Assembly (NCBI GenBank): GCA_002070395.1 | Contig: MWDE01000001.1 | Coordinates: 1-64,000 of the forward strand | DNA: 64,000 nucleotides | Reading direction: 5' to 3' | Source of the DNA: Synergistetes bacterium ADurb.Bin155 | GTDB lineage: Bacteria > Synergistota > Synergistia > Synergistales > Thermovirgaceae | Shown: piece by piece, positions 30,798-39,945 of the stretch | Position numbering within the stretch: position 1 is the stretch's first letter | Layout of the letters: the number at the start of each line of letters is the position of its first letter | Program-made: the position numbers and the translations under genes | The notes under the pieces: model-generated | What the model was told of the DNA's origin: nothing | The model's input: the letters and a program-made list of their open reading frames with translations, nothing else | Database searches by the model: none

Positions 30798-33446
30798 ATG
30801 CGATGGAGAAGCGGTAAGGAACTGAGGGAGATGTTTTTATCCTATTTCGAGAGGAACGGCCACAGGAGGTTCCCAAGCTTTTCGCTGGTGCCCGATGACC
30901 CGACGCTGCTCTTCACCATAGCGGGGATGGTCCCCTTCAAGCCCTACTTCCTGGGCAAGCGGGAACCCCCCTTCAAAAGGGCGACCACCTCGCAGAAGTG
31001 CGTCAGGACCAACGACATCGAGAACGTGGGCAGGACGGCGAGGCACCACACGCTCTTCGAGATGCTGGGCAACTTCAGCTTCGGCGATTACTTCAAGAGC
31101 GGCGCCGCCGCCTTCGCCTGGGAGTTCCTCACCGTGGAGGCGGGGCTGGACCCGGACAGGCTCTACCCGACCATCTACAAGGACGACGAGGAGGCCTTCT
31201 CCATCTGGAACGGCGAGATAGGCGTCCCCAAGGATCGGATCTACCGGATGGGCGAGGAGGACAACTTCTGGTCGGTGGGGCCCGTGGGCCCCTGCGGCCC
31301 CTGCTCGGAATTGATCTACGACCAGGGGCCCTCCTTCTCCTGCGGGAGGCCCGACTGCGGTGTGGGCTGCGAGTGCGACCGATACCTGGAGGTGTGGAAC
31401 CTCGTCTTCATGCAGTACAACCGGTTGGAGGACGGCACCCTGGAGCCTCTGCCCAAGCAGAACATCGACACCGGCATGGGGCTTGAGCGCCTTTCGTCGG
31501 TGGTACAGCAGGTGGAGGGGGACTTCCAGACGGACCTCTTCAAGCCGCTGATTGACAAGTCCTGCGAGATCTGCGGCACCCGGTACGGTGACGGCCCGTC
31601 GAGCGACAGGGCCGCCAGGGTCATCGCGGACCACTTCAGGGCCACGGCCTTCATGATAGCCGACGGGGTCCTCCCGTCGAACGAGGGGCGGGGCTACGTC
31701 CTAAGGAGGATACTGAGGAGGGCCGTGCGCTTCGGGAGGCTCTTCGGAGTCGACAGGCCCTTCCTGATGGACCTCTATCCCGTGCTGATCGACGTGATGG
31801 GCGATCCCTACGGGGAGCTCATAGAACAGCGGCCCCTCATAGGCCAGGTGGTCGAACTGGAGGAGGACCGGTTCGGGAAGACCCTGGAGATGGGACTCCA
31901 CCTGCTCGAGTCGGAGATAGGTTCCCTGGCCCCGGGCAAGGAGGATACCCTTCCCGGGAGCGTGGCCTTTGAACTCTACGACACCTTCGGCTTCCCCTAC
32001 GAACTGACCGAGGAGGTCTGCCAGGAGAAGGGCGTCTCCGTGGACCGTGAAGGCTTCGAGGAGGAGATGGAAAAACAGAGGGAAAGGGCGAGAGCCGGGG
32101 CCAAGGCAGCCTCCCAAGGCATCGGCAAGAGCCTTTTCGACGAGATCAGGGAGGAGCAGGGAGCCACGGCCTTCTGCGGCTATACTTCCGAAAGGGCCAA
32201 CACCACGATCACCGCCGTCATCGTCGATGGCGCCAGGGTGGCGTCGGCCCCCGAGGGCTCCGAGGCTCTCCTGGTCCTTGGGGAGACCCCTTTCTACGGT
32301 GAGGGGGGCGGCCAGGTCGGCGACAGGGGCAACATAAGCGGCGAGTCCTTCCAGGCCGATGTCACCGATACCATCAAGAACTCCGGTGACCTGGTGGCCC
32401 ACAAGGTCGTTGTCACCCGGGGCGAGGCCGCCGTCGGCCTGTCCGTCGTCGCCGAGGTGGACGGCCCGCGGCGGCGCGCCATCAGAGCCCACCACACCGC
32501 CACCCACCTCCTTCACGAGGCCTTGACGAGGGTCCTGGGGCGGCATGTCACCCAGGCCGGGTCCCTTGTCAACGAGGAGATGCTCCGTTTCGACTTCACC
32601 CACATGAAGCCCCTCTCCGCGGAAGAGATCGACGAGGTGGAGGTGATGGTGAACCGCCAGGTCCTCCTCAACACCCCCCTCGAGGTGATACTGACGGACA
32701 TGGAGAGCGCGAAGAGGCTGGGCGCCAAGGCTCTCTTCAACGAGAAGTACGGCTCCGAGGTGAGGGTGGTCCGCGTCCCCGGCTTCAGCGCCGAGCTCTG
32801 CGGCGGCACCCACGTGGACGCCACCGGGGACATAGGCTCCTTCAAGATCATCCGCGAGGAGGGCATCGGTTCGGGGGTGCGGAGGATCACCGCCCTGGCG
32901 GGCCTCTCCGCTTTCCTGCACCACCAGAGGCTTTCGGGGCAGGTCGAGGCCCTGGAGAGGCTCTTTTCCGTCCCCGCGGAGGAACTGGAGAAGAGGGCCG
33001 GCGAGGTGATCCGGGAGAACCGGCGACTTTCGGGCCAACTGGAGAAGCAGAAGAGCCGCCAGGCCCTTTCACGGGTCGAGGAACTCCTCCGCGGCCGCGA
33101 AGAAGCGGGGGGCGTCTCCGTCGTGACGGGCGTCCTGGAGGGTTCCGGCCCCGAGGCACTGAGAGAAGTGGGGGACAGGGTCAGGCAGAGGCTGTCGCCG
33201 GTGGTGGTCGTCCTGGCGGTGGGAGAAGGCGACCGGGGCCACCTGGTGGCCATGGCCGATAAGAAGGCCGTGGCCCTGGGGGTCGACTGCGGCATCCTTG
33301 TGAGACGGATCGCGGCCTCCCTGGGTGGTGGTGGCGGCGGCAGGGCCGATATGGCCCAAGCCGGGTTCAGAGACGTGGCCGGCCTGCCCATGGCGCTCGA
33401 GGGCGTCCGTGGTTTGGTGCTCGACATGACGGGGGAAGGGGTTTGA
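30798..33446 (+). CDS. alaS: Alanyl-tRNA synthetase
   Basis: 882 residues, normal length. The class II core (1-240) has LREMFLSYFERNGHRRFPSFSLVP and RTARHHTLFEMLGNFSFGDYFK. The tRNA-recognition domain follows. The editing domain carries the zinc residues HHTATHLLHEAL and CGGTHVDATGDIG. The C-terminal C-Ala domain ends in the Gly-rich GGGGGGRADMAQAG. It charges tRNA-Ala and clears mischarged Ser and Gly. The start at 30798 follows GGGGGAGAG; a GTG at 30717 lies in mtaD and is rejected. Confidence 0.96.
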   Translation: MRWRSGKELREMFLSYFERNGHRRFPSFSLVPDDPTLLFTIAGMVPFKPYFLGKREPPFKRATTSQKCVRTNDIENVGRTARHHTLFEMLGNFSFGDYFKSGAAAFAWEFLTVEAGLDPDRLYPTIYKDDEEAFSIWNGEIGVPKDRIYRMGEEDNFWSVGPVGPCGPCSELIYDQGPSFSCGRPDCGVGCECDRYLEVWNLVFMQYNRLEDGTLEPLPKQNIDTGMGLERLSSVVQQVEGDFQTDLFKPLIDKSCEICGTRYGDGPSSDRAARVIADHFRATAFMIADGVLPSNEGRGYVLRRILRRAVRFGRLFGVDRPFLMDLYPVLIDVMGDPYGELIEQRPLIGQVVELEEDRFGKTLEMGLHLLESEIGSLAPGKEDTLPGSVAFELYDTFGFPYELTEEVCQEKGVSVDREGFEEEMEKQRERARAGAKAASQGIGKSLFDEIREEQGATAFCGYTSERANTTITAVIVDGARVASAPEGSEALLVLGETPFYGEGGGQVGDRGNISGESFQADVTDTIKNSGDLVAHKVVVTRGEAAVGLSVVAEVDGPRRRAIRAHHTATHLLHEALTRVLGRHVTQAGSLVNEEMLRFDFTHMKPLSAEEIDEVEVMVNRQVLLNTPLEVILTDMESAKRLGAKALFNEKYGSEVRVVRVPGFSAELCGGTHVDATGDIGSFKIIREEGIGSGVRRITALAGLSAFLHHQRLSGQVEALERLFSVPAEELEKRAGEVIRENRRLSGQLEKQKSRQALSRVEELLRGREEAGGVSVVTGVLEGSGPEALREVGDRVRQRLSPVVVVLAVGEGDRGHLVAMADKKAVALGVDCGILVRRIAASLGGGGGGRADMAQAGFRDVAGLPMALEGVRGLVLDMTGEGV

Positions 33447-33862
33447 AAAGAACCCTGGGCCTCGATATCGGCAGGGTGAGGATAGGCGTGGCCCTGAGCG
33501 ATCCCCTGGGAGATTTCGCCCAGGGGATCGATGTGCTCGACGCCGGGAAGGACTGGATGTCCCTGGTGAGAGACATGGTGAGGGAACGGGGGGTCGGGGC
33601 CGTCGTCGTGGGCGTCCCCGTCAACACCGACGGCTCGAGGGGCCCCGAGGCGGAGCGCGTCCTGGGGATCATCGGGAAGCTCCGGGAGGCTATAAGAGAC
33701 GAGAACGTCGAGGTCGTCCCCTGGGATGAAAGGTTCTCCACGGTCCAGGCGGAGAGGGCCCTCCTGGAAGGGGACCTTTCGAGGCGCAGGAGGAGGAGCG
33801 TCATTGACAAGGTGGCCGCTTCGCTGATCCTGCAATCCTACCTGGAGAGCAGGAGACCATGA
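33443..33862 (+). CDS. ruvX: Putative Holliday junction resolvase / pre-16S rRNA nuclease RuvX
   Basis: 139 residues with the RNase H fold. LGLDIGRVRIGVALSDPLG has the first Asp, VVVGVPVNTDGSRGPEAERV the second strand, and VVPWDERFSTVQAERALL and DKVAASLILQSYLE the remaining acidic residues. YqgF/RuvX processes the 5' end of 16S rRNA and may resolve recombination junctions. The start is TTG overlapping the alaS stop (TTGA), and the alaS-ruvX linkage is common in bacteria. Confidence 0.94.
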   Translation: MKRTLGLDIGRVRIGVALSDPLGDFAQGIDVLDAGKDWMSLVRDMVRERGVGAVVVGVPVNTDGSRGPEAERVLGIIGKLREAIRDENVEVVPWDERFSTVQAERALLEGDLSRRRRRSVIDKVAASLILQSYLESRRP

Positions 33863-36438
33863 CCGCCGCCGTGCCCGAAGACCTCAGGATGACGCCCATG
33901 CTGAAGCAGTACGCCCAGTGGAAGAAGAGGTACCCCGACTGCCTCCTCTTCTTCAGGATGGGCGACTTCTACGAGATGTTCTTCGAGGATGCCCGGGTGG
34001 CCTCCTCCGTGCTCGATATAACCCTCACCGCGAGGGACCCGGGTAAGAAGATACCCATGGCGGGGGTGCCCTTCCACTCCGTCGACAGCTACCTCGAGAG
34101 GCTCGTGGCCTCGGGACACAAGGTGGCCATCTGCGAACAGGTCTCCGAACCGGACGGGAGGACCCTCGTGGACCGGCAGGTCGTCAGGGTGGTCACCCCC
34201 GGGACCTTCCTCCCGAGCGATTCAGCCCTGGAGGGGAGGCTGGCCTGCGTCGACGTGCTTCCCGACGGCGTAGCCGTGGCCCTTTTGAACTTCGCCACCG
34301 GCAGGCTTCTGGCCGGCACCCTGGGCCACGCCCCGGCGAGATCCGAACTGGCGGGGTTCGCTCCGTCGGAGGTGCTCTGTCCTTCCGGGCAGGAGAAGGC
34401 CGCCGCGGCTCTGGCCGGTGACAGGGGAGGCTGTGTCGTCACTCCCCGGAGCAGGGATGATTTCAGACTCCCCGGCGCCGCCAGGAGGATATGCCGCGAA
34501 TGGGGCGTCGCCTCCCTCGAGGGTTTCGGGCTTTCCGACCTTGACCCCGCCGCAGGATGCGCCGCCGCCTTGCTCGCCTTCGTCGAGGAGACCCAGTTCA
34601 GGTCCGCCAGGGGCGCCGTCGAGATCAGGCCCCTCCTTGAAAAGACCTCCATGCTCATCGATCCCGCCGCGGCCTGGAACCTGGAGGTAGTCGACCCGCC
34701 GGGAAGCTCCCTCCTCGACACGCTCAACCGGTGCAGGACCGCCATGGGTCGCAGGAAGATGAGGGATTGGCTCCTGCACCCCCTCATCGACGTCGACTCC
34801 ATCGCCCAGCGGCAGGACAAGGTCCAGGCCATGCTGGGGTCCCCTGAGGCGAGGTCGAGGCTCCAGGCGTCCCTCTCGGCCTGCGGAGATGCGGACAGGG
34901 CCCTTTCGAGGATCGCCTTCGGGAGCGCCGGGCCCAGGGACCTGGGCGTCGTCCGGGACACCCTGGAGGCCGCCCCCCGCCTGGAGCGGCACCTGGGAGA
35001 GATGGGCCTGGAAGGCCTCCTGGTCATGCCGGAAGGGTTGAGGGCACTGGGGGAGGTCCTTTCGTCGGCCCTGGTGGAAGAGCCGCCCAGGAACCTCCAC
35101 GGCGGAGGTGTCATCCGCGGGGGCTTCGACCCGACCATGGACGGCCTGAGGGACGTCAAGAACAACGAGAAGGAATGGCTCGACGGCTACCTGGACCGGA
35201 TGAGGGGGCTTACGGGCATCAGGAACATGAAGATCGGCTTCAACAAGGTCTTCGGTTATTACCTGGAGGTGAGCAAGTCCTTCCTGAAGGACGTGCCGGA
35301 GTCCTTCACAAGGAAGCAGACCCTCGTCTCGGCCGAGAGGTTCATCACGGAAGAGCTGGAACTCTTCGAAAAAAGGATGCTCACCGCCGAGGGCGAGGCC
35401 ATGGAGCGGGAGGAGGAGCTCTTCCGGGGGCTGTGCTCAAAGGTCGCGGAACGCTCGCCGGAGCTGAGGGCCCTCGCCGAGACTGTGGCGGCCGTGGATG
35501 TCCTGGCCTCCTTCGCCCAGGCGGTGGCCCTCTTCGATTACCAGCGGCCCGAGGTGGACTACGGCGAACTCTTCGAGATCCGCGGCGGGAGGCACCCCAT
35601 GGTGGAGAACTCGCCGGCCTCGGGAGGGGTCTTCACCCCCAACGACGTGCTCCTCGACGGGGCCGAAAACCGTATAGCCATCGTCACGGGGCCGAACATG
35701 GCCGGCAAGTCGACCTACCTCCGCATGGCGGCCCTGTTGGCCATCATGGCCCAGGCCGGTTCCTTCATACCCGTCGAGAGCGCCAGGATGGGCATCGTGG
35801 AGAGGGTCTTCTCCCGCATCGGCGCCAGGGACGAGATCGCCCGGGGGCGGAGCACCTTCATGGTGGAAATGATCGAGACCGCCGACATCCTCAATAACGT
35901 CAACTCCCGGAGCCTTGTCATCCTGGACGAAGTCGGCAGGGGTACATCCACCTACGACGGCATGAGCATAGCCTGGGCCGTGCTGGAGTACCTGCAGGGC
36001 CAGCCCGACAGACGGCCCAAGGTGCTCTTCGCCACCCACTTTCACGAACTGACGGCCCTGTCGGAGAGGCTCCCCGGCGTGAAGAACCTCAGCATGGCCG
36101 TCAAGGAGAGCGGCGACGGCATCGTTTTCCTCTACAAGGTCATCCCGGCCCCGGCGGACCGCTCCTACGGCATAGAGGTGGCCAGGCTCGCGGGGATACC
36201 GGAAAGGGTCCTCCAGAGGTCCATGGAGATCCTCGAGGAGTTCGAAAAGCGGGGCGACAGGGTTCCTCCCGTTCCGCCCGCGGTCGTGCCGGAGGGACAG
36301 CTGGCCCTTTTCGGGGAGGGCGCCCGGGAGCTGATAGAGGAACTGGCCGAGGTGGAACCCGACGGGATGACGCCGATCCAGGCCCTGAAGTTCCTGTACT
36401 TCCTGAAGGATAAAGCGGCGGAGGTGTTGAAGTCGTGA
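33859..36438 (+). CDS. mutS: DNA mismatch repair protein MutS
   Basis: 859 residues, MutS1 family. The mismatch-binding Phe-x-Glu is in FRMGDFYEMFFEDA near residue 38. The ATPase has GPNMAGKSTYLRM (Walker A), VILDEVGRGTSTYDGMSIAWA (Walker B) and ATHFHEL. The C-terminus contains QLALF, a good beta-clamp motif, before the helical tail. It recognises mismatches and recruits MutL. The ATG overlaps the ruvX stop; the end overlaps mutL by one base. Confidence 0.96.
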   Translation: MTAAVPEDLRMTPMLKQYAQWKKRYPDCLLFFRMGDFYEMFFEDARVASSVLDITLTARDPGKKIPMAGVPFHSVDSYLERLVASGHKVAICEQVSEPDGRTLVDRQVVRVVTPGTFLPSDSALEGRLACVDVLPDGVAVALLNFATGRLLAGTLGHAPARSELAGFAPSEVLCPSGQEKAAAALAGDRGGCVVTPRSRDDFRLPGAARRICREWGVASLEGFGLSDLDPAAGCAAALLAFVEETQFRSARGAVEIRPLLEKTSMLIDPAAAWNLEVVDPPGSSLLDTLNRCRTAMGRRKMRDWLLHPLIDVDSIAQRQDKVQAMLGSPEARSRLQASLSACGDADRALSRIAFGSAGPRDLGVVRDTLEAAPRLERHLGEMGLEGLLVMPEGLRALGEVLSSALVEEPPRNLHGGGVIRGGFDPTMDGLRDVKNNEKEWLDGYLDRMRGLTGIRNMKIGFNKVFGYYLEVSKSFLKDVPESFTRKQTLVSAERFITEELELFEKRMLTAEGEAMEREEELFRGLCSKVAERSPELRALAETVAAVDVLASFAQAVALFDYQRPEVDYGELFEIRGGRHPMVENSPASGGVFTPNDVLLDGAENRIAIVTGPNMAGKSTYLRMAALLAIMAQAGSFIPVESARMGIVERVFSRIGARDEIARGRSTFMVEMIETADILNNVNSRSLVILDEVGRGTSTYDGMSIAWAVLEYLQGQPDRRPKVLFATHFHELTALSERLPGVKNLSMAVKESGDGIVFLYKVIPAPADRSYGIEVARLAGIPERVLQRSMEILEEFEKRGDRVPPVPPAVVPEGQLALFGEGARELIEELAEVEPDGMTPIQALKFLYFLKDKAAEVLKS

Positions 36439-38135
36439 TGAAGCCCATCAGGCAGCTGCCCCCCGATGTTTCACTGCGGATCGCCGCGGGCGAGGTGATA
36501 GAGAACCCCGCCTCGGTGGTGAAGGAACTGATCGAGAACTCCCTCGACGCGGGGGCCGCCAGGATCACCGTCGGCCTCAGGGACGGGGGCCGGTCCCAGG
36601 TGATCGTCGAGGACGATGGCCAGGGTATCCCCTTCGCTGAACTCCCCCTGGCGGTGGAGAGGTTCGCCACCAGCAAGATAAGCGAAGCCAGCGACCTCTC
36701 GGGCATCGGCTCCTTCGGCTTCAGGGGTGAGGCCCTGGCGAGCGTCTGCGCCGTGAGCCGGTTCGAGATCAGGAGCCGCCCCGAGGGGGAGGAGGGGGGA
36801 GTGCTACGGGCCGAAGGAGGGGTCGTCGGTCTTCACGCCTCCCTCCCATGCCGCCAGGGCACCCGGGTTCAGGCGGAGGACCTTTTCTTCAACCTCCCGG
36901 CCAGGAGGCATTTCCTGAAAAGCGCGGCCACCGAGACGAGGAGGGCCGTCAACGTGGTGAAGGAATACTCGGCGGCCTTTCCCCGCGTGGCCTTCAGGGT
37001 GCTCTGCGAGGAAAGGGAGGTCTTTTCCAGCGGCGGGGGGGACCAGAGCAGGGCCGAAGCGCTGGCGAAGGTATGGGGGACGAGTGAGGCGCCGAAGAAG
37101 CTCATCGTCGAGTCGGGGCCGCTCTCCCTGGAGACCTTCTGGCTGCCGGCGCCGGGGTCGCGGAGAAGGGGATCGATCATCTTCTTCAACGGGCGGCGGG
37201 TGCGGGACGCCGCCGTTTCGGCGGCCCTCTCCTCCTGCGGTGAGGCGGCCTCGGGGAACTGGATGTTCTCCATCACCGTACCCGCCGTGCTACTCGATGT
37301 GAACGTGCACCCCGGCAAGGCCGAGGTGCGATGCCATTCCTCCCTGGCCGTGTACGACACGGTCAGGAGGTCCGTCCTCGACCTGGTGGAGGGAGGGAGC
37401 CTCCCCGCCGAGAGCCTGCGGGCCTTCACGGCTAAGGTCCCCGAAAAATGGGCCCCCGCGAGGGAAAGCGGAAGCCCTTTCCCTGCCAGGCAGGGGGAAG
37501 TGGACTTTTTCGCCAGGGTGGGGGAACCTCCCTTTTCGCCCCCCGCCGAGGGAGGCCGTGCCCCCGGGGTCAAGAAAGGCCGGTTCATAACCAGGCTCGG
37601 CTCGGGCTACCTGCTCTTCGAGGAGACCGACGGGATCCTGATAATAGACCCCCACGCCGCCCATGAGAGGATCCTCTTCGAGAGGCTGTCCTCGGCGGGC
37701 CACCCCTCCCTCTCCCAGGTGGTCCCTCTGCAGGTCCAGCTGCCTCCCTCCCTGTCGCACCGGGCGGAGGAGGTCAAGGAAGAACTGGAGAGCCTGGGCT
37801 TCAGGTTCAAAGCGGGGTCGGGGGCCATGGTCCTCGAGTCCGTCCCCGGCGGCTGTCATCACGGAGGGGGAGGAGACCCGCTGGACATGCTCAGGGCCGC
37901 CGTGGCCGCCATCGAAGACGGCCGGCCGCCGGAGTTCACCTGGAGCGGCATACCCGGGGCCTCCTGCAGGGCGGCGGTCAAGATAACCGACACCCTGGCC
38001 CCCGAGGAGGCCGAGGCGTTGCTGGAGGACCTCTTCCGCTGCGAGGAACCGGCCCTCTGTCCCCACGGCAGGCCCACCTTTATCAGGCTGCTTGAAAGCG
38101 ACCTGACGAAGCTCTTCGCCAGGAGCGAAAAATGA
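36438..38135 (+). CDS. mutL: DNA mismatch repair protein MutL with endonuclease motif
   Basis: 565 residues. The GHKL ATPase has IAAGEVIENPASVVKELIENSLDAG, IIVEDDGQGIP-type acidic motif and FGFRGEALASVCAVS. The C-terminal domain carries DPHAAHERILFE, matching the DQHA(x)2E(x)4E metal motif, so this MutL should nick DNA itself, as expected in a species without MutH. The ATG at 36438 shares a base with the mutS stop (TGATG); a GTG one codon earlier is also possible. Confidence 0.95.
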   Translation: MKPIRQLPPDVSLRIAAGEVIENPASVVKELIENSLDAGAARITVGLRDGGRSQVIVEDDGQGIPFAELPLAVERFATSKISEASDLSGIGSFGFRGEALASVCAVSRFEIRSRPEGEEGGVLRAEGGVVGLHASLPCRQGTRVQAEDLFFNLPARRHFLKSAATETRRAVNVVKEYSAAFPRVAFRVLCEEREVFSSGGGDQSRAEALAKVWGTSEAPKKLIVESGPLSLETFWLPAPGSRRRGSIIFFNGRRVRDAAVSAALSSCGEAASGNWMFSITVPAVLLDVNVHPGKAEVRCHSSLAVYDTVRRSVLDLVEGGSLPAESLRAFTAKVPEKWAPARESGSPFPARQGEVDFFARVGEPPFSPPAEGGRAPGVKKGRFITRLGSGYLLFEETDGILIIDPHAAHERILFERLSSAGHPSLSQVVPLQVQLPPSLSHRAEEVKEELESLGFRFKAGSGAMVLESVPGGCHHGGGGDPLDMLRAAVAAIEDGRPPEFTWSGIPGASCRAAVKITDTLAPEEAEALLEDLFRCEEPALCPHGRPTFIRLLESDLTKLFARSEK

Positions 38136-39094
38136 CCGCCTCCCCCCGGGAACTACTCTCCATCATAGGTCCCACTGCTTCGGGGAAGACCCAGCTCTCC
38201 CTTGAACTGGCCCGAAGGCTTGACGGCGAGATCATCTCGGTGGACTCCCGCCAGGTCTACCGCTTCATGGATGTCGGGACCGACAAGGCTTCCCCCGGGG
38301 TCAGGAGAGAGATCCCCCATCACCTCATCGACGTGGCGGACCCCGGTGAGACCTTCTCCGCGGCGGACTTCGCCGCCGGCGCGTCGAGGGCCGTGAGGGA
38401 GATATTATCGAGGGGGAAGACACCCATCCTCGCGGGAGGTTCGCCCTTTTACTTCAAGGCCTTTTTCACCGACGTCCTCCACGAGGGCCTCGAGCGATGG
38501 GACGACAGCAGGGGCGAGTTGGAGAAGGAATGGGACCGGGGAGGGTCCCAAGAGCTCTACCGGAGGCTGGGGGACCTGGACCCCGAGTACGCCTCCCGGA
38601 TCCACCCCAACGACCGTTTCAGGATCATCAGGGCCCTCTCCATCATCGACAGGACGGGCGAAAACCCCACGGGCCTCAGGAAGGGGTCGTCGGGGGTCCG
38701 CAAACCCTTCAGGCCGCTGTACATCGGGCTTTACCCGGGAAGGGAGGCCCTTTACCGGAGGATCGAAGAGAGGGTGCGGAGGCAGTTCGACGCCGGCTAC
38801 CCCGAGGAGGTGGCCCGCCTCCTTTCAATGGGTTTCGGGCCCGAACTTCCCTCCATGAAGGGCTTCGGGTACAGGGAGCTGGCGGCTTTTCATCGGGGCG
38901 GGATGACCCTGACCGCGGCGGCCGAGGGGGACATCAGGGCCACCAAGGCCTTCGCCCGAAGACAGATGACCTGGTTCAGGAGGTTTACCCCGTGCCTGTG
39001 GTATTATGTCACCGTCGGATCGATCCCTGAAATCGCCAGGAAAGTGGTGGGTCTTTGGGAAGCAAGACAGGGGGAACGACCGGGGTGGAGCTGA
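38132..39094 (+). CDS. miaA: tRNA dimethylallyltransferase
   Basis: 320 residues. IGPTASGKTQLSLELARRL is the P-loop, ISVDSRQVYRFMDVGTDKAS the tRNA/substrate region, and GGSPFYFKAFF the DMAPP-binding segment. It adds dimethylallyl to A37 of tRNAs reading UNN codons. It overlaps mutL by 4 bases. The mutS-mutL-miaA order is widespread in bacteria. A C-terminal zinc-finger extension as in eukaryotes is absent. Confidence 0.95.
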   Translation: MTASPRELLSIIGPTASGKTQLSLELARRLDGEIISVDSRQVYRFMDVGTDKASPGVRREIPHHLIDVADPGETFSAADFAAGASRAVREILSRGKTPILAGGSPFYFKAFFTDVLHEGLERWDDSRGELEKEWDRGGSQELYRRLGDLDPEYASRIHPNDRFRIIRALSIIDRTGENPTGLRKGSSGVRKPFRPLYIGLYPGREALYRRIEERVRRQFDAGYPEEVARLLSMGFGPELPSMKGFGYRELAAFHRGGMTLTAAAEGDIRATKAFARRQMTWFRRFTPCLWYYVTVGSIPEIARKVVGLWEARQGERPGWS

Positions 39095-39945
39095 TCTTCG
39101 CCGAGCCGAAGGGTTTCTGCTTCGGGGTGAGAAGGGCCATTACCGCCCTGGAAAAATCCCTGGAAGAGAACGGCAAGGTCTACGCCCTGGGAAGCCCGAT
39201 CCATAATCCCCAGGAAGTGGAAAGACTCCTCTCAAAAGGTCTGGAGATCATTGAAACCCCTTCCGAAATGCCAGCGGGAGGAACCGTGTTCGTCCGGGCC
39301 CACGGTATACCCGACCAGGTCATGGGGGAGCTGCGGGCCAGGAAGGCACGGGTCCTGGACGGTACCTGCCCCTTCGTCAGCAGGGCGAAGGATAAGGCCG
39401 TCCTGCTAGCCCGGGAGGGCTACACTGTCATGGTGCTCGGCGACAAGGACCACCCCGAGGTGAGGGCCATAAGGCGATCGTCCGAGGGTTCCGTCATCGT
39501 GGTGGACCCCGGGTCCGTCGCGGGCCTGACCTGCGACGGGCTGAGCAAGGTGGGCATCGTCTCCCAGACCACCCAGCGCAAGGAGGTCCTGGCGGAACTG
39601 GTCACCCGTGTGTCCGCCGGGGCGGGGGAGACGAGGGTTTTCAATACCATCTGCGATGCCACCTCCTCGAGGCAGGCATCGGTGGCCCGACTTGCCGGTT
39701 CCGTTGATGGTATTATCATTATCGGTGGGAAGGCCAGCGCCAACACGGCGCGCCTCTTCCAGATAGCGGCCGCGTCGGGATGCCCGGCCCTCTGGGTCGA
39801 AGATGAGACCGGGCTCGAAGGGGGATGGTTGAAGGGAAAGAAAAGGATCGGGATCGCAGCCGGTGCGAGCACGCCCGACTGGCTGATCCAAAAAATCGCC
39901 ACGATACTTGAGTCTGTCGGGAGCGCCGGGGAGGATGGTCGGTAA
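39085..39945 (+). CDS. ispH: 4-hydroxy-3-methylbut-2-enyl diphosphate reductase
   Basis: 286 residues. The three iron-sulfur cysteines are visible: GFCFGVRRA, DGTCPFVSRAK and NTICDATSSRQ. The DHPEV loop and the SQTTQRKE motif are present. It makes IPP and DMAPP, the last step of the MEP pathway, so it supplies MiaA's substrate. The start is taken as GTG at 39085, 9 bases after GGGGGA; a TTG at 39055 would add 10 residues. It overlaps miaA by 10 bases and rpsA by one. Confidence 0.94.
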   Translation: MELIFAEPKGFCFGVRRAITALEKSLEENGKVYALGSPIHNPQEVERLLSKGLEIIETPSEMPAGGTVFVRAHGIPDQVMGELRARKARVLDGTCPFVSRAKDKAVLLAREGYTVMVLGDKDHPEVRAIRRSSEGSVIVVDPGSVAGLTCDGLSKVGIVSQTTQRKEVLAELVTRVSAGAGETRVFNTICDATSSRQASVARLAGSVDGIIIIGGKASANTARLFQIAAASGCPALWVEDETGLEGGWLKGKKRIGIAAGASTPDWLIQKIATILESVGSAGEDGR

